DNA of 64,000 bases. Source: an uncultured Dysgonomonas sp. (GTDB lineage: Bacteria > Bacteroidota > Bacteroidia > Bacteroidales > Dysgonomonadaceae). The stretch spans positions 1,704,209-1,768,208 of the forward strand of contig NZ_LT599032.1 in assembly GCF_900079725.1 (NCBI RefSeq), given 5' to 3'. The notes under the pieces are model-generated. The model searched no databases. It had not been told where the DNA came from and saw nothing but the letters and a program-made list of their open reading frames with translations. Of this stretch, positions 35,554 to 45,547 are shown in pieces. Position 1 is the first letter of the stretch. Every line of letters begins with the position of its first letter. Both the position numbers and the translations under genes were made by a program.

Positions 35554-35964
35554 TTACTCAAACTTCTTCTTAAAATCAGCCAGTGTCTGATCTGAAAGCT
35601 TCGCGATTATAAAATCCTCTGCTTCTATATTCAAATCGTGCAGGTGTTCATTAATCTGTTTCCCTACAGGACATTTCGGATTCGGAGACGCTAATGAATT
35701 ACCTAATGCTGTCCGGGAACTGACTATTCTATATATATCGGAAAGAAGGATTTTATCTGCCGGCTTTGCCAACATACTCCCCCCGTTCTTTCCTTCTTTA
35801 CTAAGAACAATCCCATGCCGACGAAGGTTCGATAATTCTTTCCTTACCAATACAGGATTGATATTCATACTTCCGGCCAGATAGTCGGAAGAAAGCCACT
35901 CATCCGTACTCGTAGCCAAAAGCACTAATATATGCATTGATATTGAAAACTTACGATCGCTCAT
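35554..35964 (-). CDS. Rrf2-family transcriptional regulator
   Basis: 136-residue winged-helix regulator. The N-terminal DNA-binding part is FSISMHILVLLATSTDEWLSS, SSDYLAGSMNINPVLVRKEL and SNLRRHGIVLSKEGKNGG. Only one cysteine is clear in the C-terminal half (NPKCPVGKQI), so it lacks the three-Cys iron-sulfur set of IscR/NsrR and may sense through a single thiol or a ligand, like YwnA/CymR-type members. Its promoter carries a perfect palindrome, consistent with autorepression. Confidence 0.88.
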   Translation of the reverse strand: MSDRKFSISMHILVLLATSTDEWLSSDYLAGSMNINPVLVRKELSNLRRHGIVLSKEGKNGGSMLAKPADKILLSDIYRIVSSRTALGNSLASPNPKCPVGKQINEHLHDLNIEAEDFIIAKLSDQTLADFKKKFE

Positions 35965-35988
35965 ACTGTAATATTTTTAATTACAGTA
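35964..35988. promoter_or_regulatory. Palindromic operator at the Rrf2 gene promoter
   Basis: TACTGTAAT-N7-ATTACAGTA is a perfect 9-bp inverted repeat that abuts the -7 element and reaches the start codon. This is an ideal position for a repressor. Confidence 0.65.
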
Positions 35989-36017
35989 CAAAGGTAAACA
36001 TATTTTCCTCCCTACAA
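35989..36017 (-). promoter_or_regulatory. Promoter of the Rrf2 gene
   Basis: On the minus strand, TACCTTTG (35989-35996) is a full -7 match and TTTG (36014-36017) lies 17 nt upstream. Confidence 0.62.
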
Positions 36018-36034
36018 AAAGAATTAACAATTAT

Positions 36035-36655
36035 TTAAATAAGAACGTAAACGATTTTCTTGGTCTTGAAATATTCTTCTTCGAAGAACATAGATAAGTC
36101 ATCAGCTTCAGCTGTCTTCTTAAAAGGTTTCAATTCGCCTTCAAGATTCCCCCCTTTAAGGCAAATCAAGCCGTTTGGCAGAGCGTTGTGTTGCTCTTTT
36201 GAAATATTCTTTTTTATAATCTTTACCAGATCGGGCAACGGCATTACTGCACGGCTTACTACAAAGTCAAATTTTTCTTTTACTTCTTCAGCTCTACAAT
36301 GGCGAAACTGGATATTCTTCAATCCGATAGCTGTCGCCACCTCTGTTGCCACCCTTATCTTTTTACCGATACTATCTACCAACAGAAACTTGCATTTCGG
36401 AAACAATATAGCCAATGGTACACCGGGAAAACCTCCACCTGTACCTACATCCATAAGCTGTGTCCCATCGGTAAACTGTATAAGTTTCGCTATGGCAAGT
36501 GAATGCAAAACATGGTGTGTATACAGGTTTTCTATATCCTTACGCGAAATTACATTTATCTTTGAATTCCAGTCAACATATAGGTCATAAAGAGCCGCGA
36601 ATTGCACCTTCTGTTCTTCGCTGATATCCGGAAAATACTTAAGAATTATTTCCAT
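36035..36655 (-). CDS. rsmG: 16S rRNA (guanine527-N7)-methyltransferase
   Basis: SAM-dependent methyltransferase (GidB) that modifies G527 of 16S rRNA. It has the family N-terminus MEIILKYFPDISEEQ, WNSKINVISRKDIENLYTHH, the SAM loop LMDVGTGGGFPGVPLAI, LLVDSIGKKIRV and FVVSRAVMPLPDL. I place the start at 36655, one nucleotide after the stop of the upstream lipoprotein gene, because it gives the family N-terminus. A longer start at 36670 would overlap that gene. The two are co-transcribed. Confidence 0.93.
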   Translation of the reverse strand: MEIILKYFPDISEEQKVQFAALYDLYVDWNSKINVISRKDIENLYTHHVLHSLAIAKLIQFTDGTQLMDVGTGGGFPGVPLAILFPKCKFLLVDSIGKKIRVATEVATAIGLKNIQFRHCRAEEVKEKFDFVVSRAVMPLPDLVKIIKKNISKEQHNALPNGLICLKGGNLEGELKPFKKTAEADDLSMFFEEEYFKTKKIVYVLI

Positions 36656-36656
36656 A

Positions 36657-37502
36657 TTATTTTCCGACAAAAATTGATATTGGCGAATTATCTCTCAGCA
36701 GGTCCCTGATTTCATTATAGGGAAGGGATACTCGGATTTCCCCAAGAGAAGGGGCCGAATATTCTCCCGGATTGAAAATATAGGTCAGACCATTATTATC
36801 CACTAGGAAATTTTCATTCGATGTCAGGTCTTCAATCCCCCAGTAACCGAATTCGAGAAGGTCTTCGGGTTTCTGCACTTTATTCTGAGCTACTATTTTC
36901 CTTATCAAAATAGCATTCAGCAATTTCCTGTATTCGGGCAAGAATATATCCTGTTCACTCAATATATTTCCGGTCTTTAAATCTATCACAATATTGCGGT
37001 AAGCAGTAGAAGAGTTTGCCCCGCCTTTATAATCCATCGATGATATTTGGTACGACAATATATCGTCCATATCGAATATCACTTTTGTATCCAATGTTTT
37101 ATAATATGAAAAATAATCCTCGGTGTCACCTGATTCCTGCCAGTCGGGAAACTGCTCTTTGGCATCAGTCTTATATTTTTCCACATAATCTTCTACATAT
37201 TTATTGATGGCATCCTGCGGCTTCATTTGCTCATATTTCTCGTCTTCCATCAGTGCAAAATTCAATTCCTTCTGTACCGTAGCCAAAATTTTCTCATCAG
37301 CAAACTTCACGGGGAAAATATATGTGATCTTTAACGAACATGACGGTTTTGTAGAATCGTTATCCAAATGATATATCTTGGAAACCGATATGGAATCGTA
37401 AGATATCGCATTCGGTGTATTTATCTTTTTCTCTGTTTTACAGGATATAAAAACAGAAAGAGATAATACAAATAAGCCTATAGATGTAAATATGATTTTC
37501 AT
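36657..37502 (-). CDS. DUF3298/RsiV-type lipoprotein
   Basis: 281-residue lipoprotein with lipobox VFISC (Cys21). The N-terminal part (CSLKITYIFPVKFADEKILATVQKEL) and the C-terminal part (GLTYIFNPGEYSAPSLGEIRVSLPYNEIRDLL) fit the DUF4163-DUF3298 pair found in RsiV-like proteins. RsiV itself is an anti-sigma factor that binds lysozyme; this protein has no cytoplasmic sigma-binding part, so it may bind an envelope ligand. It is immediately upstream of rsmG. Confidence 0.78.
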   Translation of the reverse strand: MKIIFTSIGLFVLSLSVFISCKTEKKINTPNAISYDSISVSKIYHLDNDSTKPSCSLKITYIFPVKFADEKILATVQKELNFALMEDEKYEQMKPQDAINKYVEDYVEKYKTDAKEQFPDWQESGDTEDYFSYYKTLDTKVIFDMDDILSYQISSMDYKGGANSSTAYRNIVIDLKTGNILSEQDIFLPEYRKLLNAILIRKIVAQNKVQKPEDLLEFGYWGIEDLTSNENFLVDNNGLTYIFNPGEYSAPSLGEIRVSLPYNEIRDLLRDNSPISIFVGK

Positions 37503-37523
37503 ATATGCTATTATTTAACAATA

Positions 37524-37531
37524 CAAATATA
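37524..37531 (-). promoter_or_regulatory. -7 element for the DUF3298 lipoprotein-rsmG unit
   Basis: TATATTTG on the minus strand is a full TAnnTTTG match 22 nt upstream of the start codon. A hairpin at 37605-37640 separates it from the VWA gene. Confidence 0.5.
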
Positions 37532-37730
37532 CGACAAAATGGAAGAATGCCGATTTTTACCTAACATTTTTACATTTCGATACCCTTTTATCTTCATAGA
37601 TTAAGTAAGCTACTTCCTGTAAATCTAGTCAGTAGCCTACCTATCATAAAAACAAAAAACTCATGGATTTGTTTATCTCCTCAGTATTTGTATTGGCATA
37701 GTTTTGCTCCGGTACAAGGCCCGTAGATCA

Positions 37731-38912
37731 TTACTTACTGATAGTATAACCCTTCTGATTGGCAAATGCAAGAACGGATTCATTTATAGCCTTGCCAAGA
37801 TCGTCGCTAGCATTGTCATTTTTCAACTGCTTGTCTATATAGTCCTGACGTTTTTTTGCCAGCTCGTTTATTTCTTTCTGTATAGCTGCTCTTTCAGCTT
37901 CTTTTTCGGTTATTACCTTTTGAATTTCAATCTTCGATTTGTTCTGCAATTCTTTCGGCAATTCAGATTGCCTAATATTATTCAAGGCTTCTTTATCGTC
38001 TTTCACCCTGTCTACCAAATCCCAGTCACTATTCTTGTAAACGCTAGCCGACTTGCTTACAGCCCGCTCTGCCATATTAGCTCTCGATATAGATTTCGCA
38101 TTCACATCCTGAACAGCCTGCATCTCTTTCCGTGCAAAACCAAGGTGTCCGTAGCCCAAATAAGTAGCATTCAGCCGGTCGTTACAAATACTTATCCTGT
38201 CATCGTAAGGAGTATCGTAATAGCGCACTCTCGCATTGTGATCGATATTGAAAAACTTTCCCTTTCCTCTTATTGCTGCATCACGCCACATGCCACTAAC
38301 GCCCGAACTGTGGTTGCCACAATGTATTGTATTCACAAATATATCTTTGCCCAAAGCACGATCTATAGACGTTTTATAAGAAATACGCCCCTGTGTGAAC
38401 GGTTCATTACCAGCGATATAAATAAGCTTCATATCCGATGAGTTTTTTCCCCAATCCAGTGCTTCTACGGCTTTATTTATAACTGCCCCGCAATATTCGT
38501 CTCCTCCATAGGTAGTCAGTGCGAATAGTTTTTGAGAAATCAGATCGAGATCGGTAGTCAGAGGTGTTACCTGCCGGATATAATCGCTCGTGCGTATACC
38601 GTCATTCCCATATTCATACAAAGCAATTTCTATACGGGGAGCTTTCCCCTCATACCGCAGTGTGGTAAGTGTATTCACTATGTTCCATAAACGAGACTTG
38701 GCCTGTTCAATCAGCCCGTCCATACTGCTCGACGTATCGAGCAGAATAGCAACCTGTATTTTCGTCCCCCCATTCATTTCATTATCAGTTGCAGATACAG
38801 ACAATTCCATGTTCTGCTCTTTTCCCCTATTTTCGGCTGTTGCGGCGGAACAGCCAACAGTCATTGCTATAAAAGCAAATAACACTGAGCTTAATAGTAC
38901 AAACTTTTTCAT
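37731..38912 (-). CDS. VWA-domain lipoprotein
   Basis: 393-residue predicted lipoprotein (leader MKKFVLLSSVLFAFIAMTVG, lipid Cys21). A von Willebrand factor A domain begins with the MIDAS motif AILLDTSSSMDGLIEQ (DxSxS) and continues through IALYEYGNDG and LTTYGGDEYCGAVIN. It extends to about residue 250. The C-terminal third is a charged coiled coil (KIEIQKVITEKEAERAAIQ). It probably binds a protein partner through a metal-dependent VWA surface; no partner is evident. It is monocistronic. Confidence 0.82.
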   Translation of the reverse strand: MKKFVLLSSVLFAFIAMTVGCSAATAENRGKEQNMELSVSATDNEMNGGTKIQVAILLDTSSSMDGLIEQAKSRLWNIVNTLTTLRYEGKAPRIEIALYEYGNDGIRTSDYIRQVTPLTTDLDLISQKLFALTTYGGDEYCGAVINKAVEALDWGKNSSDMKLIYIAGNEPFTQGRISYKTSIDRALGKDIFVNTIHCGNHSSGVSGMWRDAAIRGKGKFFNIDHNARVRYYDTPYDDRISICNDRLNATYLGYGHLGFARKEMQAVQDVNAKSISRANMAERAVSKSASVYKNSDWDLVDRVKDDKEALNNIRQSELPKELQNKSKIEIQKVITEKEAERAAIQKEINELAKKRQDYIDKQLKNDNASDDLGKAINESVLAFANQKGYTISK

Positions 38913-38941
38913 ATCATTGTGTTTTAATTGGTTTCTTTGCT

Positions 38942-38949
38942 CAAAAGTA
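38942..38949 (-). promoter_or_regulatory. -7 element of the VWA gene
   Basis: TACTTTTG on the minus strand is a full match 30 nt upstream of the start codon, with a possible -33 TTG at 38966-38968. Confidence 0.5.
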
Positions 38950-39069
38950 TTATGATAAGAATTAACAATCGCTACAAAATGGGTGAACGGTCATTTTGAA
39001 TTGGTGAACTATAAGGTATAAATGTTTTAAAAGTATTTACTTTACAATCTCAATCAAACACAACAGCTT

Positions 39070-40875
39070 ATGCATATCAGATATATACTTATACTCCTTC
39101 TTATCCTGATTTCATCACCGGGTTGGGCGCAGCAGCCGAAGAGCGCATCCAAGAAATCGAGAGAGAATATGCGGATACAGGAGGTCTCCAAAGCCATAGA
39201 AGAAGGTAAGTCCGATATGGAAGTGGCCGAAAGCTATGAGAAACTGGCAAAAGAACTGTCCGGAAAAGGAGAATATGCAAAGGCCGAAGATTATCTGACA
39301 AGAGCTAAACGAATATACCAGATCCGTAGAGAAAAGGAGAAACTGGCGGCTGTGGAACGGGAACTGGCAATAGTTCAAGAAGCACAGGATAAGAGGCATG
39401 ATGCCTTTCTCAACTTTAGTTCGGCACAGACAAACACATCCAATAAGAAGATGCAGCAAATCAATACTAATGATATGTATCGTGTTCAAAACTACAACAA
39501 TCCGGCTGTACAATCGGGATATATACAACAAAATATACAACTGGCCGAAGAACTGGATAGTAAAGAGGATCAAGCACTCGCTTACCGGCAAATGGCACAG
39601 GTGAACAAAGATATGGACAATGCTCCCGAAGCAATTAAGAATCTCGAGAAGGCGTTAGTCACAGTCCAGAACCAGCCGGAGGCATCCATGCAAATACGAC
39701 AAGATATAGCCAGCACTTATGCTGCCAACAATCAGATAGGAAAAGCAATAGAGATAAATAAGAATCTGGTAGCAGAAGCCAAAGAAACGAATAATCCTAA
39801 AGCCGAAATCAAGCAACTGCAAGCCTTGTCGGAAAATTACATAGAAGCGAATAAACTGACCGAGGGTGTATCTGCCCTGCAACAAGCATATAGCCTCGCC
39901 ATAGATAACGGACAGACCATAGAGGCCAAAAACAGCCTTGAATTGCTCGTAGAACAATATCAGAGGATGCGTCAACCCCAGAAAGCCCTGGATGCTTATT
40001 CCGACTTCATGAAGAAGCTCGAAGGACTTGTAAAGAACGACAGTACGCTGATAGACGAAAAATTCTTTCAGGTACAGGAAGAGAAAATACTCCGGCTGGA
40101 AAAAGAGCGTGCGCTGAAAGACGAACTGATATCCAGAACCAATAAGTTCAACTATGTACTACTCACAGCCATTGTTCTGATACTCACATCACTCGTCTTT
40201 ATAGCCAAAGCTCTCTATTCTATCAAGAAGAAGAATAAGCGAATAGCCTTGCAATCGCTGCGCAGGGAAATGAACCCCCACTTCATTTTCAACAGCCTAA
40301 ATAGTGTGAACCAGTTCATAGCGCAAAATAACGAATTGGAAGCCAACAAATACCTGTCTTCCTACTCCAAGCTGATGCGCAATATCATGGAAACCTCAAA
40401 CAAGGACTTCATTCCGTTGGCTACCGAAATGGAGCAGATGAAGGAGTACCTCGATCTGGAATACATGCGCTTTCACGACAAGTTTGCCTATAAGATAGAG
40501 ATAGACAATTTGCTGGATGCCGATTCCCTGTTTATTCCCAATATGCTGATACAGCCTCAATTAGAAAATGCCATCTGGCACGGGCTACGCTACAAGGATA
40601 GTATGGGGCTGCTCACACTTACCGTTAAGACCGACAATAATCATCTGACAGTAATAATCGAAGACAACGGCATTGGCCTTGCAAAAAGCCTCGAGTTGAA
40701 AACCAAGCATCAGAAAGAACACCGTTCGCGCGGACTGAACAATACTCAGGAGCGCATAAATCTGCTGAATAGCCTGTACCATACCGACATATCAATTTCC
40801 ATCACCGAAAAAGAAGGCGAAGAGAGCGGAGTGATAGTCATACTACAATTCCCATTAATGAATAAGAACCTATGA
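39070..40875 (+). CDS. LytS-like sensor histidine kinase with periplasmic TPR domain
   Basis: 601-residue kinase. It has a signal peptide (PGWAQ), a helical TPR sensor region with coiled-coil stretches to about residue 355, one membrane helix at 360-382 (VLLTAIVLILTSLVFIAKAL) and a His_kinase domain of the LytS/YehU family. The phosphorylated His404 lies in REMNPHFIFNSLNSVNQF, and the ATP-binding part has LIQPQLENAIWHG and IIEDNGIGLA. It overlaps the response regulator gene by an ATGA. The signal is unknown; the TPR sensor suggests protein or peptide binding. Confidence 0.9.
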   Translation: MHIRYILILLLILISSPGWAQQPKSASKKSRENMRIQEVSKAIEEGKSDMEVAESYEKLAKELSGKGEYAKAEDYLTRAKRIYQIRREKEKLAAVERELAIVQEAQDKRHDAFLNFSSAQTNTSNKKMQQINTNDMYRVQNYNNPAVQSGYIQQNIQLAEELDSKEDQALAYRQMAQVNKDMDNAPEAIKNLEKALVTVQNQPEASMQIRQDIASTYAANNQIGKAIEINKNLVAEAKETNNPKAEIKQLQALSENYIEANKLTEGVSALQQAYSLAIDNGQTIEAKNSLELLVEQYQRMRQPQKALDAYSDFMKKLEGLVKNDSTLIDEKFFQVQEEKILRLEKERALKDELISRTNKFNYVLLTAIVLILTSLVFIAKALYSIKKKNKRIALQSLRREMNPHFIFNSLNSVNQFIAQNNELEANKYLSSYSKLMRNIMETSNKDFIPLATEMEQMKEYLDLEYMRFHDKFAYKIEIDNLLDADSLFIPNMLIQPQLENAIWHGLRYKDSMGLLTLTVKTDNNHLTVIIEDNGIGLAKSLELKTKHQKEHRSRGLNNTQERINLLNSLYHTDISISITEKEGEESGVIVILQFPLMNKNL

Positions 40876-41630
40876 ACACACTACAAAAAATAAAGAGCGT
40901 AATAGTAGAGGACGAGCCCGCCGCACGGGAAGCCCTGAAAAACTATCTGGCAAAATACTGTCCGCAAATAGAGTTTATAGGCGAAGCGCATAATTGCAAG
41001 GATGCCATACCACTTCTTCACGATCTAGAACCGCAGCTTGTATTCCTCGATGTGGAAATGCCGTTCGGTAATGCCTTCGATGTACTTGAAGGCTGTAAAG
41101 ACCTTTACTTTGAGACGATATTCGTGACAGCTTTTTCTGAATACTCTTTGCGGGCTTTGAATCAGAGCGCGGCATACTATCTCCTGAAACCTGTAAGCAT
41201 AGAGGAACTAATATTGGCCGTAAATAAAGTTCAACAACACATTATCAATAAGGAAGTCTTCAACCGCAACAAAATACTGATAGAGAACTTCCGCGAAACC
41301 AAGCCGGAAAAACAGCAGGTCATACTCCCTACTCTCGAAGGCTTTGAAGTAGTGAAGATGGAGGATATCATCCGCCTACAAGGTAACGGAAACTTCACCG
41401 ATATCTACCTGAAAGATAAGAGTAAGAAGATGGTTTGCAGGTTCCTCAAGCATTTCAGCGAGATACTGCCCTACCCTTTCATCCGCATTCATAAGTCACA
41501 CATCATAAACTTCAACTTTGTAAAGTCATACCACAAAAACTCCGGCGGATATGTGACTCTGGAAGATGGCACGGAGATTGAAATATCATCCAGCTATAAG
41601 GAAGATTTCCTCAGGCTATTTAAAGCATAG
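40872..41630 (+). CDS. LytTR-family response regulator
   Basis: 252-residue regulator. The receiver domain has the phosphoacceptor Asp60 in LVFLDVEMPFGNAFDVL, the acidic pair VEDEPAA, and the switch Thr/Lys in IFVTAFSEYSLRAL and YYLLKPVSIEEL. A LytTR DNA-binding domain follows (DIIRLQGNGNFTDIYL, FIRIHKSHIINFNFVKSY). It is translationally coupled to the kinase gene through a 4-nt ATGA overlap. The regulon is unknown; the GH-encoding genes begin 26 nt downstream, but convergently. Confidence 0.93.
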   Translation: MNTLQKIKSVIVEDEPAAREALKNYLAKYCPQIEFIGEAHNCKDAIPLLHDLEPQLVFLDVEMPFGNAFDVLEGCKDLYFETIFVTAFSEYSLRALNQSAAYYLLKPVSIEELILAVNKVQQHIINKEVFNRNKILIENFRETKPEKQQVILPTLEGFEVVKMEDIIRLQGNGNFTDIYLKDKSKKMVCRFLKHFSEILPYPFIRIHKSHIINFNFVKSYHKNSGGYVTLEDGTEIEISSSYKEDFLRLFKA

Positions 41631-41656
41631 ATACTGAGCACATTTAAGCAAACCTA

Positions 41657-42934
41657 CTACCGGGAATCCCTTTTCGGCATCGGGATACTCAATGGCTTTT
41701 GTCTTTTCAGCATTTTAGACGCTTCCCCTGTAAGCCAGAGATAATGATCGGATGGTACTCCGTCCAACCCTACGAACTTAGCGATATCACTTACCGGAGG
41801 GTTGTCGCTGCATTTGAATATTGCCGTCCCTTCATTTACCTCATCGAACATAGCCGCATAGATCATACCGGCGCCCGCATTGATAGCAGTAGATATCTGC
41901 TGCCAATAAAAACGTCCCCCTTGGCGTGGTATAGACCCGGAGGGCTTTATATCATCGGGAAACTCAAAGCGGCTGAGATTATGCCAACTGAATCCCGGAG
42001 TCACACAAGGCACATAATCGATATTGTTATTTTTACACCACTCCATATCACCTATTATCAGGTCGCGGAAACGGTCCATATCGTTATGCAAAAGCGGTGT
42101 AAAGCGCTGGACAGTCCAAGGAAGAACGATGTCGGCCTGTTTGATTATCGTATGTAAATAGGGGTCCGGTATACAATCGGCAGTCAGTTCACGCCAAAAT
42201 GTAGGTACCCCCAGCATAACGCTGCATCCGCCATATTCCGGATCGTTTTTCAGGAAGTCGATGAAACGTTCTATGCCTATATTACGGATATTATAAGGTC
42301 TGTCAGGGAACCCGATACCCCAAATGGCGACAAGAGGTTTCCCGTTGAAAAATAAATATGTCTGATTTCCTTTCTGGTTTGTCACCCTTATGGAATCTAC
42401 AAGGTACTTCCAGTCCTCTATCAGGCTGGAACAATCTTCTCCCGATCTTTTCAGTCCCGACAAATCATACATAACAGCTATCGCACGCTGATATTTAGAC
42501 GCAGCCTCAAACGCGTTTCTGATTACAGCGGTCGGAGCTTCCTTCCTGGCTTTTGCCTGAGCAGAACCGAAGAAACGCTGCATAAACACACCGTCTACAC
42601 CATATTCCTGCATCCATTTGAAATGCAAATCTATTGTGCTCTTGTCCGTAGAACTGAAAAAGCGGGCTGTGGAACCGTCCGCGTGCTTCAATCCCGTAGG
42701 ATATGTCTTTTCATACTCGCTCACATCCGGCCACATATCTATGCGGACTTGTTTTTCATCGGGATACATCACTCCATCGGCCGGCGCCCTGAACCATCCC
42801 TGATAACCTGCCATAATCAGTCCTTTATAGCTTGGATACTGTGTCTTAACTGAGTGTTTGTATGTCTGAGCAGTAATCTTAGTCATAAAAAGACAGGATA
42901 AGATTATCACAGACAGAATAATTCGCTGATTCAT
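41657..42934 (-). CDS. Secreted GH99/GH71-like glycoside hydrolase (first copy)
   Basis: 425-residue exported protein (signal peptide about residues 1-22). It has the same layout as the later gene at 59.7 kb: KGLIMAGYQGWFRAPADG near the N-terminus, HFKWMQEYGVDGVFMQRFFG, IAVMYDLSG, KPLVAIWGIGF, MLGVPTFWREL and the C-terminal MFDEVNEGTAIFK. Glu365 and Glu368 in that last motif resemble the paired acids of GH99/WbsX-type (beta/alpha)8 enzymes and are candidate catalytic residues. Related families cut alpha-mannans (GH99) or alpha-1,3-glucan (GH71); the substrate here is unproven. It follows GH95 by 54 nt on the minus strand. Confidence 0.78.
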   Translation of the reverse strand: MNQRIILSVIILSCLFMTKITAQTYKHSVKTQYPSYKGLIMAGYQGWFRAPADGVMYPDEKQVRIDMWPDVSEYEKTYPTGLKHADGSTARFFSSTDKSTIDLHFKWMQEYGVDGVFMQRFFGSAQAKARKEAPTAVIRNAFEAASKYQRAIAVMYDLSGLKRSGEDCSSLIEDWKYLVDSIRVTNQKGNQTYLFFNGKPLVAIWGIGFPDRPYNIRNIGIERFIDFLKNDPEYGGCSVMLGVPTFWRELTADCIPDPYLHTIIKQADIVLPWTVQRFTPLLHNDMDRFRDLIIGDMEWCKNNNIDYVPCVTPGFSWHNLSRFEFPDDIKPSGSIPRQGGRFYWQQISTAINAGAGMIYAAMFDEVNEGTAIFKCSDNPPVSDIAKFVGLDGVPSDHYLWLTGEASKMLKRQKPLSIPMPKRDSR

Positions 42935-42988
42935 TATATTTTAGTTTTATATGATTAAATAACTGCTTAAATTTTAATGTTTTAGTTC

Positions 42989-45430
42989 CTATTTCAGGCC
43001 TCTCTTAAATGTATATGCCTGCCCTTGCCGTGTATCCACGTCATACTCATATATCTTATACAGCAACGGATACTGAGCATTTATCTCTTTGGAGACCAGA
43101 GGTTCCTTTATTTGTGCAGTTCCGTACAGCGGGTTTGGATTTACTCCCTTAGCCTCCGACAGTCCCGCACCTGTCAATGGCACGTAAGAACGCAGGCGCA
43201 TATTCCCGCCCAATTTAGATAATACCGAAACAGTCAGAAGTTCCCCGTTGTCCCACTCCATAGAAACTTCGAAACCGCCGCGAGCCATCAGCCCTTTCAC
43301 TGCGCCCTTTTTCCATGCATCGGGCAGGGCAGGAAGCAGATGGAGCGCTCCATCGTGGCTTTGCAATAACATTTCGGCCACTCCGGCAGTGAACCCGAAA
43401 TTACCGTCGATCTGGAAAGGCGGGTGCGCGTCGAACAGGTTCGGATATGTACGCCCGTCGTTATTCCCCGGTTCTACAAGCGATAACATATTGGATATAA
43501 TCTTATATGTATGGTTTCCATCCAGAAGGCGTGCCCAGAAGTTTATTTTCCAGCCTATCGACCACCCCGTAGCCATATCGCCACGGTAAAGCAACGAATT
43601 CTTTGCTGCCTGAAACAATGCAGGATGCGAATAAGGAGATATCTGGTTGCTCGGATACAACCCATACAGATGCGACACATGGCGATGGTCATTCTTTGGG
43701 TCGTCTACGTCATCGAGCCACTCCTGTAACTGATTGTATTTGCCTATCTGCATAGGGGCAAGACGCGAAATCATATCTTCCAGTCTTCTTTCATATGCAT
43801 TATCGGCCAGTTGCAAAGCCCTGGATGCGTTCAATGCATCACTCAGTACATCAAATACTATCTGGTTGTCCATCGTAGACCCGGCCGTGATGCTTGTCCC
43901 CGTTCCCGGAGGGCCTTGTTCGGGCGAAGAGGAAGGAGCCGATACCATCCATTTATATTTCGGATGCTCTACAAGAAAATCCAGAAAGAAATCAGCCGCA
44001 CCTTTCAGTACAGGATACACTTCGCTCAGGAATGTCTTATCGCCTGTATATAGGTAATGCTGCCACATATGCCGGCTAAGCCATGCCCCGCCGTTAGGCC
44101 ACATCCCGTAAAAAGCACCGTCTACAGGTCCGGTCGTACGCCAGATGTCCGTATTGTGATGCGTAACCCATCCGTTGGCATTGTACATTACTTTTGCTGT
44201 CTCTTTCCCCGTTTCGGCTATTTCTTTCACCATTCCGAACAACGGAAAATGTGTTTCGCTAAGATTGGTCACCTCGGCAGGCCAGTAATTCATCTCGGTA
44301 TTGATATTGATAGTGTACTTGCTATCCCAGGGTGGTACAAGCTGATCGTTCCATATACCCTGCAATGTCGAAGGCTGACCTCCCGGTTGTGACGAACTGA
44401 TAAGCAAATAGCGTCCAAACTGGAAAAGCAGTGTAACAAGGTTTTGGTCTTTACCATCCTTAAAGTTCCGCACACGGCTATCGGTTTCGTCGTTCATTCT
44501 TTCGGAAGTACCCAGATCCAGCTCAACCCGGTTAAACTGATTCTGATAATACTTTATATGGTCGTTCAGCGCAGTCTGATACGGTTTAGCCAGCGCGGAC
44601 TTCAATATTGCTCCTGCTTTTCTGGTCTCGTTACCGCTTACATTCTTATAGTCTATAAAATTGGTCGCGATGGATATGTATATTGTCGCTGTATTTGCAT
44701 TTTTCACAACGATATTATCTTTTCCGGCTTTTACCGTTCCGCCTTCTGTTTGTATTTCAGTCTGATTTTCGAATCTTACCACACCCTTTACGCCTTCATG
44801 ATCAGAGCCTGTACCTTTCAGCACCAGCCTGTTGCCCTTTGCCGATATGGCATAACCTTTCACCGGAGAATCATATGACGCGGAGAAGTTGATACTGTTC
44901 TCCTTATCTGCCGTAATACGCATGATAATCACATTATCGGCAAACGAAGTGAAAACTTCACGGGTATATGTTACACCATCTACAGCGTACCGGGTAGTTG
45001 CTACCGCCGTTTTTAAATCCAGATTGCGTGAGTAATCCGAGAAATTGTCATGTCCGGCGAAGTCAAGATACAAGTTTCCGATTGTCTGATACGGCATGCC
45101 GTTGTGAGGCGTCCGCATCGTTTTGTCCAGTAATGCCTCTGCCTGCTTTTCTTTCCCTGCAAAAATAAGATTCCTTACTTCATCCAACGAACCCAGCAAA
45201 GCGGGGCTATCGTTCCGGTGCGGGCCTCCGCCCCACATTGTTTCTTCGTTCAGTTGCAGGCGCTCCCGGGCCGGGCTGCCAAAAACCATCGCTCCCAACC
45301 GTGAGTTTCCTAAAGGAAAGGCTTCTACCCATTCTTTTGCGGGACGTTTATACTGTAATTTGATATCACCGGCCTGAACGGTAAGGATGCTCAGCGCCAA
45401 AAACATGAATAATCCGAATCTCTTTCTCAT
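42989..45430 (-). CDS. GH95 family alpha-L-fucosidase-type glycosidase
   Basis: 813-residue exported enzyme with signal peptide (SILTVQAG). The GH95 layout is complete. An N-terminal beta domain ([39 protein letters not shown]) is followed by an (alpha/alpha)6 catalytic barrel with [34 protein letters not shown] carrying the probable acid Glu and [12 protein letters not shown], then a C-terminal domain with [19 protein letters not shown]. Known members remove alpha-1,2-fucose or alpha-L-galactose. It is the first gene of the minus arm and probably co-transcribed with the GH99/71-like gene. Confidence 0.92.
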   Translation of the reverse strand: MRKRFGLFMFLALSILTVQAGDIKLQYKRPAKEWVEAFPLGNSRLGAMVFGSPARERLQLNEETMWGGGPHRNDSPALLGSLDEVRNLIFAGKEKQAEALLDKTMRTPHNGMPYQTIGNLYLDFAGHDNFSDYSRNLDLKTAVATTRYAVDGVTYTREVFTSFADNVIIMRITADKENSINFSASYDSPVKGYAISAKGNRLVLKGTGSDHEGVKGVVRFENQTEIQTEGGTVKAGKDNIVVKNANTATIYISIATNFIDYKNVSGNETRKAGAILKSALAKPYQTALNDHIKYYQNQFNRVELDLGTSERMNDETDSRVRNFKDGKDQNLVTLLFQFGRYLLISSSQPGGQPSTLQGIWNDQLVPPWDSKYTININTEMNYWPAEVTNLSETHFPLFGMVKEIAETGKETAKVMYNANGWVTHHNTDIWRTTGPVDGAFYGMWPNGGAWLSRHMWQHYLYTGDKTFLSEVYPVLKGAADFFLDFLVEHPKYKWMVSAPSSSPEQGPPGTGTSITAGSTMDNQIVFDVLSDALNASRALQLADNAYERRLEDMISRLAPMQIGKYNQLQEWLDDVDDPKNDHRHVSHLYGLYPSNQISPYSHPALFQAAKNSLLYRGDMATGWSIGWKINFWARLLDGNHTYKIISNMLSLVEPGNNDGRTYPNLFDAHPPFQIDGNFGFTAGVAEMLLQSHDGALHLLPALPDAWKKGAVKGLMARGGFEVSMEWDNGELLTVSVLSKLGGNMRLRSYVPLTGAGLSEAKGVNPNPLYGTAQIKEPLVSKEINAQYPLLYKIYEYDVDTRQGQAYTFKRGLK

Positions 45431-45547
45431 GGTGTTATTTTAAGTATTGGTTATTTCCCGGGACAAAATAAAGCCAGGGGTATTAACAGGAGAGTTAAAA
45501 ACGTATTAATATAATATTAAAATAGAACCTGGTATTTTATTTAGAGT

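Noticed and set aside
43025-44892. Many plus-strand ORFs of 60-144 codons opposite GH95
   Set aside because: All are antisense shadows of a clear GH95 coding sequence.
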